Shown: positions 8,397 through 16,728 of the stretch, one piece after another | Layout of the letters: every line of letters starts with the position of its first letter | How positions within the stretch are numbered: the first letter of the stretch is position 1 | Assembly: GCF_901827205.1 (NCBI RefSeq) | Contig: NZ_LR594675.1 | Location: forward strand, 6,194,001 to 6,258,000 | DNA: 64,000 nucleotides | Direction of reading: 5' to 3' | Source: Variovorax sp. PBS-H4 | GTDB taxonomy: Bacteria > Pseudomonadota > Gammaproteobacteria > Burkholderiales > Burkholderiaceae_C | The notes under the pieces: model-generated | Seen by the model: the letters and a program-made list of their open reading frames with translations, nothing else | Databases searched by the model: none | What the model was told of the DNA's origin: nothing | Position numbers and translations under genes: made by a program

Positions 8397-8936
8397 ATGA
8401 CCATGGACAAGCCTCTCGGCAAGGCCGTGCTCTGCGCCGGCGCAGCAGTGGCAGCGCTGGTGACGATAAGTTCTGCATGGGCCCACGAACCGGGCCGGAT
8501 GACTGGCGGCGGCAGCTTTTTCTGCCCCTACTACGGTGGGTTCCAAAGAGTGACCCACGGATTCGAGTTGCACTGCGGAACGGGAGGCGCATTCGAAGGT
8601 GCCGACCCGGCCGAGCCCAACAACCTCGAGATCAACTTCTCCGGGGGCGACAACTTCCACCTGACCACTTTGACGAAAGGCCTGTGCAGCGACGACGCGG
8701 CCATCGACCAGAAACCTCCGGTCGCGCCCTTCGACACCTTCGTGGGCGAAGGCACCGGGACCTTCAATGGCCAGCCCGCGACGATCTCGTTCACCTTCGT
8801 CGATGCGGGCGAGCCGGGCACGGCGGACACTGCCAGCGTCGTCATCACCTCCGGGTCGACCGTGCTCAGTTGCGAGGCTTCCCCGTTGACCTTCGGCAAT
8901 CACCAGGCGCACAGGCTGACGGGCAGCAATCAGTAA
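8397..8936 (+). CDS. Exported Post-COAP-1-like protein
   Basis: Protein of 179 residues. The N-terminus is a Sec signal (KAVLCAGAAVAALVTISSAWA, written here without its flanks). The mature part starts HEPGRMTGGGSFF and continues with VTHGFELHCG, NNLEINF, LCSDDAAID and PFDTFVGEGTGTF. That series is the pattern I know from Post-COAP-1 domain proteins, secreted beta-rich proteins of unknown role. Two cysteine pairs in the mature protein could form disulfides. The start may be ATG 8397 or ATG 8403. It is followed by another small exported protein on the same strand 27 bases later, so the two may be co-transcribed. Confidence 0.75.
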   Translation: MTMDKPLGKAVLCAGAAVAALVTISSAWAHEPGRMTGGGSFFCPYYGGFQRVTHGFELHCGTGGAFEGADPAEPNNLEINFSGGDNFHLTTLTKGLCSDDAAIDQKPPVAPFDTFVGEGTGTFNGQPATISFTFVDAGEPGTADTASVVITSGSTVLSCEASPLTFGNHQAHRLTGSNQ

Positions 8937-8963
8937 CGGGCCGCGCCTCCCAGGAGCTCCATC

Positions 8964-9338
8964 GTGGCCAGTGGGACGAGCATGCATCGAGCGCGCCGGA
9001 CATCGGCAGCGCTGTGCCTGGCAGCGCTTGCGCTGGCCCCGGCCGGAGCTTTGCTGGCGGCGGACACCGGCAAGACGCCCTTCATCGAGCTTGGCACGGG
9101 CCAGCAGCCCGGCCGTGTCGATGCCGAAGGCGCCGCGCCGGACACCGCCAGCCTGGGCGGCGCGCTCTACAACCCGTTCAGTCCGACCTTCGAGACGGCT
9201 GCGTCGACAGCCCGCGTCGCTTCGCAGGCGCCGCAGCAAAGAGGCGGCGGACGCCCCGGACTGGTCACGACGGCCGTCGCGGCGCTCATCGCCGCGGGCT
9301 GCCTGGGTGTTCTCGTCCGCTTGCTGGTGGCGGGCTAG
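8964..9338 (+). CDS. Small exported protein with C-terminal membrane anchor
   Basis: Protein of 124 residues with a GTG start at 8964 and a CAGGAG ribosome site about 8 bases ahead. A signal-like hydrophobic segment lies near residues 14-33 and a second hydrophobic helix near the C-terminus (VTTAVAALIAAGCLGVLVRLLVAG). Between them is a low-complexity stretch rich in Gly, Ala, Pro and Gln that contains YNPFSPTF. I do not recognise the family. The arrangement suggests an envelope protein with a short exported loop and a C-terminal anchor. An alternative frame at 8971-9357 lacks both hydrophobic segments and was not chosen. Confidence 0.55.
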   Translation: MASGTSMHRARRTSAALCLAALALAPAGALLAADTGKTPFIELGTGQQPGRVDAEGAAPDTASLGGALYNPFSPTFETAASTARVASQAPQQRGGGRPGLVTTAVAALIAAGCLGVLVRLLVAG

Positions 9339-9470
9339 TGGCCGCCGGACGGTGTAGCAGCACTGCGCACGGGCCAGGCCCGTGTTTTACCTCTCGCGTT
9401 CGAGGCGTTGTCCTATAGGGCTGCAGCGCCCGTCGCACGACGCTGCTTGCACTTGATCAAGGAGCGCACC

Positions 9471-9524
9471 ATGAATCAATCCACGGCATTCATCCACCTG
9501 GTGCGACGCGGTCGCACCCACTGA
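9471..9524 (+). CDS. 17-residue ORF just upstream of yidB
   Basis: Encodes MNQSTAFIHLVRRGRTH. The ATG at 9471 follows AAGGAG by about 6 bases, a stronger ribosome site than most neighbours have. The stop is 11 bases before the next gene, which has only a weak site of its own. It could be a leader peptide coupled to yidB translation, or a small basic protein. I know of no verified homologue. Confidence 0.4.
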   Translation: MNQSTAFIHLVRRGRTH

Positions 9525-9535
9525 GAAAGATCGAC

Positions 9536-10003
9536 ATGGGACTCCTGACCCAAATCCTCGGCGGCCTGGCCGGCAATGCACTCGGTGGCCGCGACCCCCG
9601 GCGCGGCGGCGGCATGAGCCCGGTGCTGATGGCGCTCCTGCCCGTCGTGCTCGGCATGCTGAACCAGCGACGCCAGCAGGGCGGCGGCGCAGGCCATGGC
9701 GGCATGGGCGGCCTGGGTGACCTGCTCAGCCAGCTCACGCACAAGGGCTACGGCCGGCAGGCCGACTCCTGGGTGGGCACCGGCGCAAACGAAGCGCTGC
9801 CGCCGAACGCCATCGACGAAGTGCTGGGCCAGGACCAGCTTCACCAGATCGCGCAGCAGGCCGGCATCGGCGACGACGAGGCACGCAGTGGGCTGTCCGA
9901 ACTGCTCCCCGAAGTGGTCGACCATTTCACGCCCGAAGGCAGCCTGCCCGCGGGCGAGCAGCTCTCGGCGAGCGTGGACGACTATCTGCGGCGGCTCTCC
10001 TGA
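9536..10003 (+). CDS. YidB family protein (DUF937)
   Basis: Protein of 155 residues. It opens with MGLLTQILGGLAGNALGG, has a Gly/Arg-rich stretch, then a hydrophobic segment (SPVLMALLPVVLGMLNQRR). The C-terminal domain reads DQLHQIAQQAGIGDDEARSGLSELLPEVVDHFTPEGSLP, which is the conserved end of the YidB/DUF937 family. The function of this family is not established. There is no signal peptide. The next gene begins 26 bases downstream, so the pair may share a transcript. Confidence 0.88.
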   Translation: MGLLTQILGGLAGNALGGRDPRRGGGMSPVLMALLPVVLGMLNQRRQQGGGAGHGGMGGLGDLLSQLTHKGYGRQADSWVGTGANEALPPNAIDEVLGQDQLHQIAQQAGIGDDEARSGLSELLPEVVDHFTPEGSLPAGEQLSASVDDYLRRLS

Positions 10004-10028
10004 GGGCTGGCCGCGGCGGAGGCGAGTC

Positions 10029-10925
10029 GTGAGCCTCCTGAGCGATGCCTGGGCACGCGCGCGGCAGGCCGCGATGGCTGCGCCCGGCCTGGGTGTCATC
10101 CTGCAGGCGGTGCGCAACTACGTCGTTCACCAGAGCGCCAACCAGGCGGGCAGCATGGCGTTCTCGTGGGTGCTGGCGATGTTCCCGCTGCTGATCCTGG
10201 TGTCGGCCGCCGCGGCCTTCGTCGGGCAGCCGGGCGAGGCGGCGGCCTTGGCCCAGCGCGTCATGGGCTATGCGCCAGCGATGGTGCGCGGCGCGGTGGA
10301 ACCGGTGATCGACCAGGTGCTGGCCCAACGCAACCAGACCATGCTCACCATCGGCGTGCTGGCGACGCTGTGGACGGCGTCGTCGGGCATGCAGTCGGTC
10401 CGCACGGCGCTGAACCGCTCGTACGGCATCGAACGCGGCCTCTCGTTCTGGAAAGCGCGCCTGAAGGTCACGGTGTTCACCTGCATCGTGGGGCTCGGCG
10501 TCCTGCTTGCCTTCAGCTCGGTGATCGTGATGCCGTACGTGTGGAAGGCCATAGAGGCCAGCGGCGGGGGCGGCCGGGACGCCCTGTGGATGCACCTCAG
10601 CGTGCGCTACGGCCTGGCCTACTTGACGCTGGCGGCGCTGTACGCGCTCCTGTACGGCTGGCTGCCCGACATTCCCCAGCGGCTGTACACCGTGCTGCCC
10701 GGCGCCCTCGTGGGCGCCGCGTTGTGGGTGACGGCTGCCGCCACGCTGTCCTACACGCTGCGCACCGCCGGAAAACTGGCGCTGCTGTACGGCAGCTTCG
10801 CGGGCGTGGTCGCGACGCTGGTGTTCATGTACATCAGCGCCAGCACGTTGATCTTCGGTGCCGAAATCAACGGCGTGCTGCGCGAGAAGGCCGGGGTCAA
10901 TCGAGCTGGATCTTCGCCTTCTTGA
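10029..10925 (+). CDS. YihY/BrkB family inner-membrane protein
   Basis: Protein of 298 residues from GTG 10029; the frame stays open well upstream but there overlaps yidB, so the GTG after the yidB stop is the sensible start. The family pattern is clear: NQAGSMAFSWVLAMFPLLILVSA near the start, then LATLWTASSGMQSVRTALNRSYG, and the final helices LLYGSFAGVVATLVFMYISAS and FGAEIN. Six or so membrane segments are expected. YihY/BrkB proteins were once called RNase BN but are membrane proteins of unsettled function. The 3' end overlaps the convergent binding-protein gene by 29 bases. Confidence 0.9.
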   Translation: MSLLSDAWARARQAAMAAPGLGVILQAVRNYVVHQSANQAGSMAFSWVLAMFPLLILVSAAAAFVGQPGEAAALAQRVMGYAPAMVRGAVEPVIDQVLAQRNQTMLTIGVLATLWTASSGMQSVRTALNRSYGIERGLSFWKARLKVTVFTCIVGLGVLLAFSSVIVMPYVWKAIEASGGGGRDALWMHLSVRYGLAYLTLAALYALLYGWLPDIPQRLYTVLPGALVGAALWVTAAATLSYTLRTAGKLALLYGSFAGVVATLVFMYISASTLIFGAEINGVLREKAGVNRAGSSPS

Positions 10926-11865
10926 TCACATCGCCCCACAGCGCCGAATCGGACTCGATCATCTTCTGGAACACCGCCGGACTGCCGCCGATGGGCTGCG
11001 CGCCGAGCGCTGCCAGGCGCGTCTTGAAGTCGGATTCCTGCATCACCTCGTTGAGGCTGGCGTTGAGCTTCTGCACGATGGCATCGGGCGTGCCGCTGCG
11101 CGCCACGATGCCGAACCACGAGTAGAGCTCGAAGCCCTTCACGCCCTGCTCGTCGAGCGTCGGCACGTCGGGGAACTGCGGCGAGCGCTCCAGGCTGGTC
11201 ACGCCCAGCGAGCGCAGCTTGCCTGATTTCAGCATCGACTGGGCGGAGAACTCGATGTCGAAGTACACCGGCACCTCGCCGGCCAGCACCGCCGTGAGCG
11301 CGGGCGCCGAGCCGCGGTACGGAATGGGCGTCATCGAAACGCCGACCACCTGCTTGAAGCGCTCGGCGCCCAGGTGCGGCATGGTGCCCGCGCCGGAGGA
11401 GGCGTAGTTCATCGCCTCGCCCTTCTCCTTGGCCATCCGGATCAGGTCCTGGATGCCCTTGCCCTTGAAGCCGGGCGCCACCACCACCTGGTGCGGGCTC
11501 TTGAAGACCCCCGCGACGGCGCGGAACTCGCGCAGCGGATCGAAGGACATGTTGGGGTACAGCCACTTGCCGGTGGACACCACGTTGCTCGCCATCAGCA
11601 GGGTGTGGCCGTCGGCCGGCTGTTGCAGCACGGCCTCGCTCCCCACGATGGCGCCGGCGCCCGGCTTGTTCTCGACCACGACCGGCTGGCCGAGCTTCTG
11701 GCCGAGCCCGGTGGCGATGGCGCGCGCGGTGGTGTCGGACGGGCCGCCCGCCGGAAAAGGCACCACCAGCCGGATCGGCTTGGAGGGAAAGCCCTGCGCC
11801 AGGCCCGCGCACGGCAAGGCCAGCGCGGCGGCGGTGATCAGGAGAGAGCGTCGCAAAGTGAACAT
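10897..11865 (-). CDS. Bug/TctC-type tripartite tricarboxylate transporter receptor
   Basis: Protein of 322 residues from ATG 11863-11865, the first start that gives a signal peptide (LLITAAALALPCAGLAQG). The mature part opens with FPSKPIRLVVPFPAGGPSDTTARAIA, the hallmark of Bug receptors, and has GAIVGSEAVLQQPADGHTLLM further on. These periplasmic proteins bind carboxylates, aromatic acids or amides. No TctA/TctB membrane genes are present, which is common in Burkholderiales, where one transporter serves many orphan receptors. It lies 59 bases downstream of the FAD oxidoreductase on the same strand and is likely co-transcribed and under the divergent IclR regulator. The ligand is unknown. 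Confidence 0.92.
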   Translation of the reverse strand: MFTLRRSLLITAAALALPCAGLAQGFPSKPIRLVVPFPAGGPSDTTARAIATGLGQKLGQPVVVENKPGAGAIVGSEAVLQQPADGHTLLMASNVVSTGKWLYPNMSFDPLREFRAVAGVFKSPHQVVVAPGFKGKGIQDLIRMAKEKGEAMNYASSGAGTMPHLGAERFKQVVGVSMTPIPYRGSAPALTAVLAGEVPVYFDIEFSAQSMLKSGKLRSLGVTSLERSPQFPDVPTLDEQGVKGFELYSWFGIVARSGTPDAIVQKLNASLNEVMQESDFKTRLAALGAQPIGGSPAVFQKMIESDSALWGDVIKKAKIQLD

Positions 11866-11924
11866 GAGGGGTCCTGCAAATCCTAGGGTTCGTGTGAAGG
11901 CGTTCGTGGCGGGCACCGGCCGCA

Positions 11925-13307
11925 TCAGGCGGGCAGCGCCTCGATCGGCGCCTCGCGTTCGGCCAGCTGCACCGCGGCGTCGCTGGACACCAGCGCGTTC
12001 TGCTCGACCAGCACGCGGCGGACCTCGCCGGCCGCCGGCTCCGTGCCCGCAGGCGCGGCGGCGGCGAGCGCCGCGTATACCCCGGCCGCATGGCCGAGGC
12101 ACATGGCCGTACCCATGTGCCGCGCCCCGCCGTTGGCCTCGCGCGTGGCCGAGATGGCGCGCCCGGTCACCACCAGGCCGGCGATCTCTTGCGGCAGCAG
12201 GCACGCCAGCGGAATCTCGAAAGGCGCCGGTGGCATCCACAGCGCGATGCCGGTGCCGCCCGCCTCGTGCAGGTCCATCGGGCCCGCGCCCAGCGCCACT
12301 GCATCGGCAAAGCGGACACCGCCGACGATGTCGCTCTCCGTCAGCGTGTGGCGCCCGACGATGCGACGCGTTTCCCGCACGCCCACGCGCTCGGCGATGC
12401 CGGCCAGCACCGAGGCTTCGAAGCCGGGCACGCGCTCGCGCAGGAAGTCGACGACCGACTTGACCTGCTGGCGCCCGTTCTGCTCGGCGCGCGTGAGGTC
12501 GCCTGCATCCAGCGCGTCGATGCCGGGGATGCGGCTCATCAGGCAGATCGCGTCCTTCTCGCCGGGCGTGCTGCAGAAGGACAGGCTCTCCCAGAACAGC
12601 CGCCCCTGCTGCACGCCCTCGACCGCCAGCGCGCGCTTGTCCTCGCGCGGCATGGCGCGGAAGGCCTTCACGTCGACGTTGGACATGCGGAACACCAGCG
12701 TGCAGGGCTGGCGGTGGTGCCGCAGCTCGGGCTCGGCGCCCGCGAAGGGCACGCCGGACGCCGCTGCGATGGCGGCATCGCCGCTGGCATCGACCACCAT
12801 CGCCGCGCGCAGCGCACTGCGCCCGGAGGCGTTCTCGATCACCACGCCCTCGACCCGGCGTTCGCCGAGCAGCGGCCGCACGACCTGCGAATGCAGGTAG
12901 ACGTCGACCCCCGCTTCTTGCGTGATCTCGTCCGCCGCGATCTTCAGCACTTCGGGATTGAAGGGAAAGTTGGTGATGGTCACCGGGCTGCTGCTCGCCT
13001 CGGCCAGCGTGTAGCGCCGAAAGCCCGTGCTGCCCCCGAGTGCACGCACGCGATCGGTGAGCTCGAAGCCGATGCCGCCGACCACGCGCACGGGCCCGTT
13101 GAAGAAGCCGATCCACTGCGCGACCATGCCCGCCGTGCCGGTACCGCCCAGGCAGCCCGAGCGCTCGACGACGGCCGTGCGTGCGCCGCTGCGTGCCGCA
13201 GCCACCGCCGCGACGAGCCCCGAAGCCCCGCCGCCCACGACGACGACGTCGTAGCGCGAGAGAACGGGCGTGGAAAGACTTTCATTGATGAATTCGTTGC
13301 CTGGCAT
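11925..13307 (-). CDS. FAD-dependent oxidoreductase (FAD_oxidored type)
   Basis: Protein of 460 residues starting at ATG 13305-13307. The Rossmann FAD motif is at residues 17-50: YDVVVVGGGASGLVAAVAAA followed by ERSGCLGGTGTAGM. A later MVVDASGDAAIAAASG is the second nucleotide-contact motif, and LVVTGRAISATREANGGARHMG near the end is typical of FAD-dependent oxidoreductases annotated only at family level. It belongs with the Bug receptor downstream and the divergent IclR regulator, an arrangement typical of small catabolic operons. The substrate is not evident. Confidence 0.88.
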   Translation of the reverse strand: MPGNEFINESLSTPVLSRYDVVVVGGGASGLVAAVAAARSGARTAVVERSGCLGGTGTAGMVAQWIGFFNGPVRVVGGIGFELTDRVRALGGSTGFRRYTLAEASSSPVTITNFPFNPEVLKIAADEITQEAGVDVYLHSQVVRPLLGERRVEGVVIENASGRSALRAAMVVDASGDAAIAAASGVPFAGAEPELRHHRQPCTLVFRMSNVDVKAFRAMPREDKRALAVEGVQQGRLFWESLSFCSTPGEKDAICLMSRIPGIDALDAGDLTRAEQNGRQQVKSVVDFLRERVPGFEASVLAGIAERVGVRETRRIVGRHTLTESDIVGGVRFADAVALGAGPMDLHEAGGTGIALWMPPAPFEIPLACLLPQEIAGLVVTGRAISATREANGGARHMGTAMCLGHAAGVYAALAAAAPAGTEPAAGEVRRVLVEQNALVSSDAAVQLAEREAPIEALPA

Positions 13308-13366
13308 GAGGTCTCCGGAGTGGTGCAGCGCGGCGCCCATGAGGGGCGCGCAGCTGAATGCAGAAA

Positions 13367-13382
13367 GTTTCCGTATAGAAAC
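13367..13382. promoter_or_regulatory. Probable IclR-family operator
   Basis: GTTTCCGTATAGAAAC is an inverted repeat with arms GTTTC and GAAAC around six bases, in the 127-base divergent region between the FAD oxidoreductase and the IclR gene. A partial further copy (GTTTCCATTATAG) follows at once. IclR regulators usually bind short GAAA/TTTC-type palindromes beside their own gene. The link to this regulator is inferred from position. Confidence 0.5.
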
Positions 13383-13434
13383 TGTTTCCATTATAGTTGC
13401 CGTCGAGAATTCCCCCGTCAAAGCCCCTTTCGCC

Positions 13435-14217
13435 ATGCAGACCACCGCCCCCGTCAAGTCCGCCGAGCGCACGCTCGACCTGCTCGAATTCATCGGCCGC
13501 AACGGCAATGCCGCGTCGCAGTCGGACATCGTCGTGGGCCTCGGCGTGCCCAAGGGCAGCCTGAGCAAGCTGCTGGCGACCCTGCGCGAGCGCGAGTACG
13601 TGGCCTTCGATGCAGAGGACAAGGTCTATCGGCTCGGCCCCGCCGTCCATGCGCTGGTCGCGCAAGCCCAGGCCGGGGCCGACGTGGCCACGCTCGCGCT
13701 GCCGGTGCTGCAGTGGGCGACCGAGATTACCGGCGAGGCCTCGTCGTACACCGCCCTGCGCAACGACGAGATGGAGCGCATGTGCGGCGTCGACAGCGAG
13801 CAGCCGCTGAGCTACCGTATGAACAATCACAAGCGCTTTCCGCTGTATTCGTCCTCGGGCGGCAAGGCGGTGCTGGCCGAGATGCCGAAGGCGTTGCGCG
13901 ACGCCTACCTGGCCCGCGCAAAGCTGCAGAAGCTGACGCCCGCGACCGTCGGCTCGGTTGCCGCGCTGCGCGCCCAGCTCGCCACCATCGCCGCGGAGGG
14001 CGTCGCCGTGTCGCGCAACGAGCACACGCAAGGCGTGGTCGCGCTCGCGGTCGCGATCCGCCGCGCCGAGGGCGAGGCGCCGGTGGGCGCCATCACGATC
14101 GTGGTGCCCGACGCCCGTTTCAACGACAAGCTCGAGGCGCTGTGCAGGAAGACGCTGAAGACGGCGCGCGCGCGCATCGAGAAGGCCATGCAGATGGCCG
14201 GCGTCCAGGAGGGATGA
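13435..14217 (+). CDS. IclR family transcriptional regulator
   Basis: Protein of 260 residues from ATG 13435; the frame is open upstream to 13270, but that part would cross the divergent operator. The N-terminal winged helix reads SAERTLDLLEFIGRNGNAASQSDIVVGLGVPKGSLSKLLATLRER, and the C-terminal effector domain includes RFPLYSSSGGKAVLA, standard for IclR. It probably controls the divergent FAD oxidoreductase and Bug receptor genes, with the operator between them. IclR proteins can be activators or repressors, so the sign of control is open. Confidence 0.93.
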   Translation: MQTTAPVKSAERTLDLLEFIGRNGNAASQSDIVVGLGVPKGSLSKLLATLREREYVAFDAEDKVYRLGPAVHALVAQAQAGADVATLALPVLQWATEITGEASSYTALRNDEMERMCGVDSEQPLSYRMNNHKRFPLYSSSGGKAVLAEMPKALRDAYLARAKLQKLTPATVGSVAALRAQLATIAAEGVAVSRNEHTQGVVALAVAIRRAEGEAPVGAITIVVPDARFNDKLEALCRKTLKTARARIEKAMQMAGVQEG

Positions 14218-14332
14218 ATAGCACGCCGGCCGGCCGTGGAGCGCGGCCCGCATCGTCCTACAGCAACGCGCGCAACGGGCTTGCACCTTCCGCCCCCGGC
14301 TGTCGCAAGCTGGGGTTCGGAAAGGAACGGCC

Positions 14333-14917
14333 ATGAACACCAGCAAGCTCCGAACCCTTTGCACCGTGGCGGCGTTCTCCGCCTGCAGCGCGGCCTTCGT
14401 CGGCTGCACCACCACGCGGCCCGACGACCACCCCACCACCTCGGCGTCGCGCACGTCGATCGATGCGCAGGTCGACGCCACGCTCTCCAAGCTCTACGAC
14501 GCCGTGCCCGATTCGCGCGAGCTGATTGCCAGGTCGCGCGGCGTGCTGGTGTTCCCGTCGGTGGTCGGCGCCAGCCTGGGCGTCGGCGCCGAATACGGCC
14601 GTGGCGCGCTGCGCGTGGGCAACCGCACGCAGGCCTACTACAGCACCACCGCGGGTTCGGTCGGTCTCCAGGCCGGTGCGCATTCGAGGGCGGTGATCTA
14701 TGTCTTCACCACCCAGGAGGCGTTGGACAGGTTCCGCAACAGCAAGGGCTGGACGGTCGGGGCCGATGCCTCCGTCGCCGCGGCGACCATCGGCGCGAAC
14801 GGCAGGATCGACACCAACACGATGCGCCAGCCCGTCGTCGGCTTCGTGCTGACCAACCTGGGCCTGGAGGCGGGTGTATCGATCCAGGGCGCGCGGATCG
14901 CCGAGGTCCGGCTCTAG
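14333..14917 (+). CDS. SYLF/YSC84-domain lipoprotein
   Basis: Protein of 194 residues with a lipobox (AAFVGCTT). The conserved body reads LYDAVPDSRELIARSRGVLVFPSVVGASLGVGAEYGRGALRV, then YYSTTAGSVGLQAG and FTTQEALDRFRNSKGWTVGADASVA. This is the bacterial lipid-binding SYLF (Ysc84) family. These are periplasmic lipoproteins whose role is not well defined. The gene is preceded by AAAGGAA about 7 bases from the start and has no clear operon partner; the next gene is convergent. Confidence 0.9.
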   Translation: MNTSKLRTLCTVAAFSACSAAFVGCTTTRPDDHPTTSASRTSIDAQVDATLSKLYDAVPDSRELIARSRGVLVFPSVVGASLGVGAEYGRGALRVGNRTQAYYSTTAGSVGLQAGAHSRAVIYVFTTQEALDRFRNSKGWTVGADASVAAATIGANGRIDTNTMRQPVVGFVLTNLGLEAGVSIQGARIAEVRL

Positions 14918-14936
14918 CCCCGCTCGCCCTGACTCG

Positions 14937-15179
14937 CTAGTCGGCGTCCGCGTCGTCGGGCGATGTTTCTACCGGGCCTTCGAGCTCGTCGTCGACATAG
15001 GCCATCAGCGCCTCGTTGCCGGCGTCGTAGGCTTCGCGCCAGTTGTCGAAGGTGTCGTCTCCCGTCTCCAGGTCGAGCCAGACGGCCGGGTCGTCCGTGC
15101 TCTCCATGAGGATCCAGATGAAGTTGCCCGGACTCGGCCGGTCGACGAAGACGGCAAGGCGGCGGTATTGGTCGGTCAT
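14937..15179 (-). CDS. Small acidic hypothetical protein, paralogue of the protein at 59.3 kb
   Basis: Protein of 80 residues starting at ATG 15177-15179; a longer frame to 15206 is less likely. It reads RLAVFVDRPSPGNFIWILME, then FDNWREAYDAGNEALMAYVDDE, with a very acidic tail. The 87-residue protein encoded at 59308-59571 has the same layout (VDEPDPGHFYWVLLES, then an Ala/Leu-rich helix), so I take them as paralogues. No signal peptide, membrane helix or catalytic motif is visible. Function unknown. Confidence 0.65.
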   Translation of the reverse strand: MTDQYRRLAVFVDRPSPGNFIWILMESTDDPAVWLDLETGDDTFDNWREAYDAGNEALMAYVDDELEGPVETSPDDADAD

Positions 15180-15260
15180 GCGAACAGGGTAGATGCGAGT
15201 GGGCACGAACGCCAGAGGCGAATCGCCTACGGCACGCTGGCAGGCGGGCCGCTCGCGGCC

Positions 15261-16028
15261 TCAGTGGCGCGCAGGGTCGGGATAAAACGGCCGCAGCCCC
15301 GCCGGTGCGGCGAAGGGAGCCCACTCGCCTTCCGACTGCGACAGCCGGTCGGCCACCGCATAGAACACGGCCGGGTGGACGCCCAGGCCGAGGTGGCTCG
15401 CCTCGACCTCGATGTTTTCGGTGAAGGGCGTTTCTTCCTGGAAGCTGCTGCGCCACGACACGATGCCGTCGGAGCGGCTGAAGATCGACGTGGCGGGCAC
15501 CTGCGGCGTCGGCCTCACCCACTTCTGGCGCCTGGGATCGTGGGCCGACCTGCCGCTCAGCAGCTCGTACACCTTGGTGGCGCGCGTGGCCTTCGGGCTG
15601 CCGTGCAGGGGGCTGCCCAGCGTAACGACGCCACGCACCGACTCGGGGGCCTTGGAGGCCAGCATTCGCGCGAACACGCCGCCGAGGCTCCAGCCCACCA
15701 GGCTCACCTTGGTGCCCGAGGTGTCGTGCAGGCGGCGAACCAGGTCGAGCAGGCCCTTTTCCACGCCCGGCCGAGGGCCGCAGTTGGTGCCCAGGCCCCA
15801 GCCTTCGACCGTGTAGCCGCGCGTCTCCAGGAACTTCCGGAGCATCTCCGTCGAACCGTCGCTTGCGCCCAGGCCGGGCAGCACGATCACCGTGTGGCCG
15901 TCACCGCGAGGCGCGAACTGGAGCAGCGGCCAGAGCGCGAGCGTTGCGCCGGCTTCCCATATTGCCCGGCCCTCGGCCAGCAGCAGGAACTTGGACGGCG
16001 GATGGGCCGCGGCGGCTGTCATTGGCAT
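15261..16028 (-). CDS. Alpha/beta-fold hydrolase, lipase-like
   Basis: Protein of 255 residues from ATG 16026-16028 with GGGAGAA about 7 bases upstream. It shows the alpha/beta hydrolase core: TVIVLPGLGASDGS (oxyanion region), the nucleophile elbow GWSLGG (Ser within SLVGWSLGGVFARML), SRSDGIVSW with a likely acid residue, and a late SHLGLGVHP with the catalytic His. The pattern resembles triacylglycerol lipase or PGAP1-like esterases. There is no clear signal peptide, so it is probably cytoplasmic. It stands alone between a small protein and a divergent unknown. Confidence 0.85.
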   Translation of the reverse strand: MPMTAAAAHPPSKFLLLAEGRAIWEAGATLALWPLLQFAPRGDGHTVIVLPGLGASDGSTEMLRKFLETRGYTVEGWGLGTNCGPRPGVEKGLLDLVRRLHDTSGTKVSLVGWSLGGVFARMLASKAPESVRGVVTLGSPLHGSPKATRATKVYELLSGRSAHDPRRQKWVRPTPQVPATSIFSRSDGIVSWRSSFQEETPFTENIEVEASHLGLGVHPAVFYAVADRLSQSEGEWAPFAAPAGLRPFYPDPARH

Positions 16029-16140
16029 GTGGGTTCTCCCGTGTTCTGTAGCAAGCGCACAAGTTAGGGCGTACCGGGCGAAGCTTCCGCTGGGACAGGA
16101 GCCATGCACTGCGTAGGCCAACCTGCCATCCTCGCTGCGT

Positions 16141-16156
16141 CATGTCTTTTGACATG
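16141..16156. promoter_or_regulatory. Perfect inverted repeat upstream of the unknown gene at 16.2 kb
   Basis: CATGTCTTTTGACATG consists of CATGTC and GACATG around TTTT, in the 179-base divergent region. Its size and place suggest a dimeric regulator site, but no regulator is encoded next to it. Confidence 0.35.
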
Positions 16157-16224
16157 GAGTGCGCCTTCGATGGCGATCGGAGTCTTGATCGTCCTACTCG
16201 CGAGCGGTGCCGGTCGCCTGTTTG

Positions 16225-16671
16225 ATGGATCGCACCATGCACTCCATTGTTCAGACCGCCCTGCGGAGCTTGCAAGGCCTGGCGTATGCCAAGGCGGTCG
16301 AGCAGTGCCGGCGGGTGGCCTGGTTGTCGCGCAGCCACGCGGGAGCGGCCCGGCTCGAGGAGCGCGCGCGCAGCGTGGCCGCGTGGGAGAACAACATCTC
16401 GATGCTGCGGCTGGCCATGACCACGGAAGAACGCGTGGAGCTCAGGATCAAGCGCGCCATCTACCTGCGCATGCTGCTGGAGAGTGCTCCCGTGCGGCTG
16501 CAACCCTGGGTCGATGAGGATGACCTGGCGAGCATGCCCGCCTCGCATCTCTTTGAGTGGGTGGCGTACGACCTGGAACGGCTGGAGCTGGAGGAGATCG
16601 AGGGGACGTTCACGCCGGGGGAAGAGGTGCTGTATGTGAGGGAGGCGTTGGCGTACCGGGGGTTTGAGTAG
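16225..16671 (+). CDS. Hypothetical protein, mostly helical
   Basis: Protein of 148 residues; starts at 16207 (GTG), 16225 or 16237 are all possible and none has a clear ribosome site. The sequence is rich in Arg, Glu, Ala and Leu and looks wholly helical, with LERLELEEIEGTFTPGEEVLYVREALAYRGFE at the end split over two helices. There is no signal or membrane segment. I recognise no family. A likely gene because the frame is long with no competing reading on either strand, but it has no operon context. Confidence 0.5.
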   Translation: MDRTMHSIVQTALRSLQGLAYAKAVEQCRRVAWLSRSHAGAARLEERARSVAAWENNISMLRLAMTTEERVELRIKRAIYLRMLLESAPVRLQPWVDEDDLASMPASHLFEWVAYDLERLELEEIEGTFTPGEEVLYVREALAYRGFE

Positions 16672-16728
16672 GCGGGCTCTACGTTTTTCGTAAAGCGAAC
16701 ATGAAGGCCTTCGTTCAACATCGAGGGG

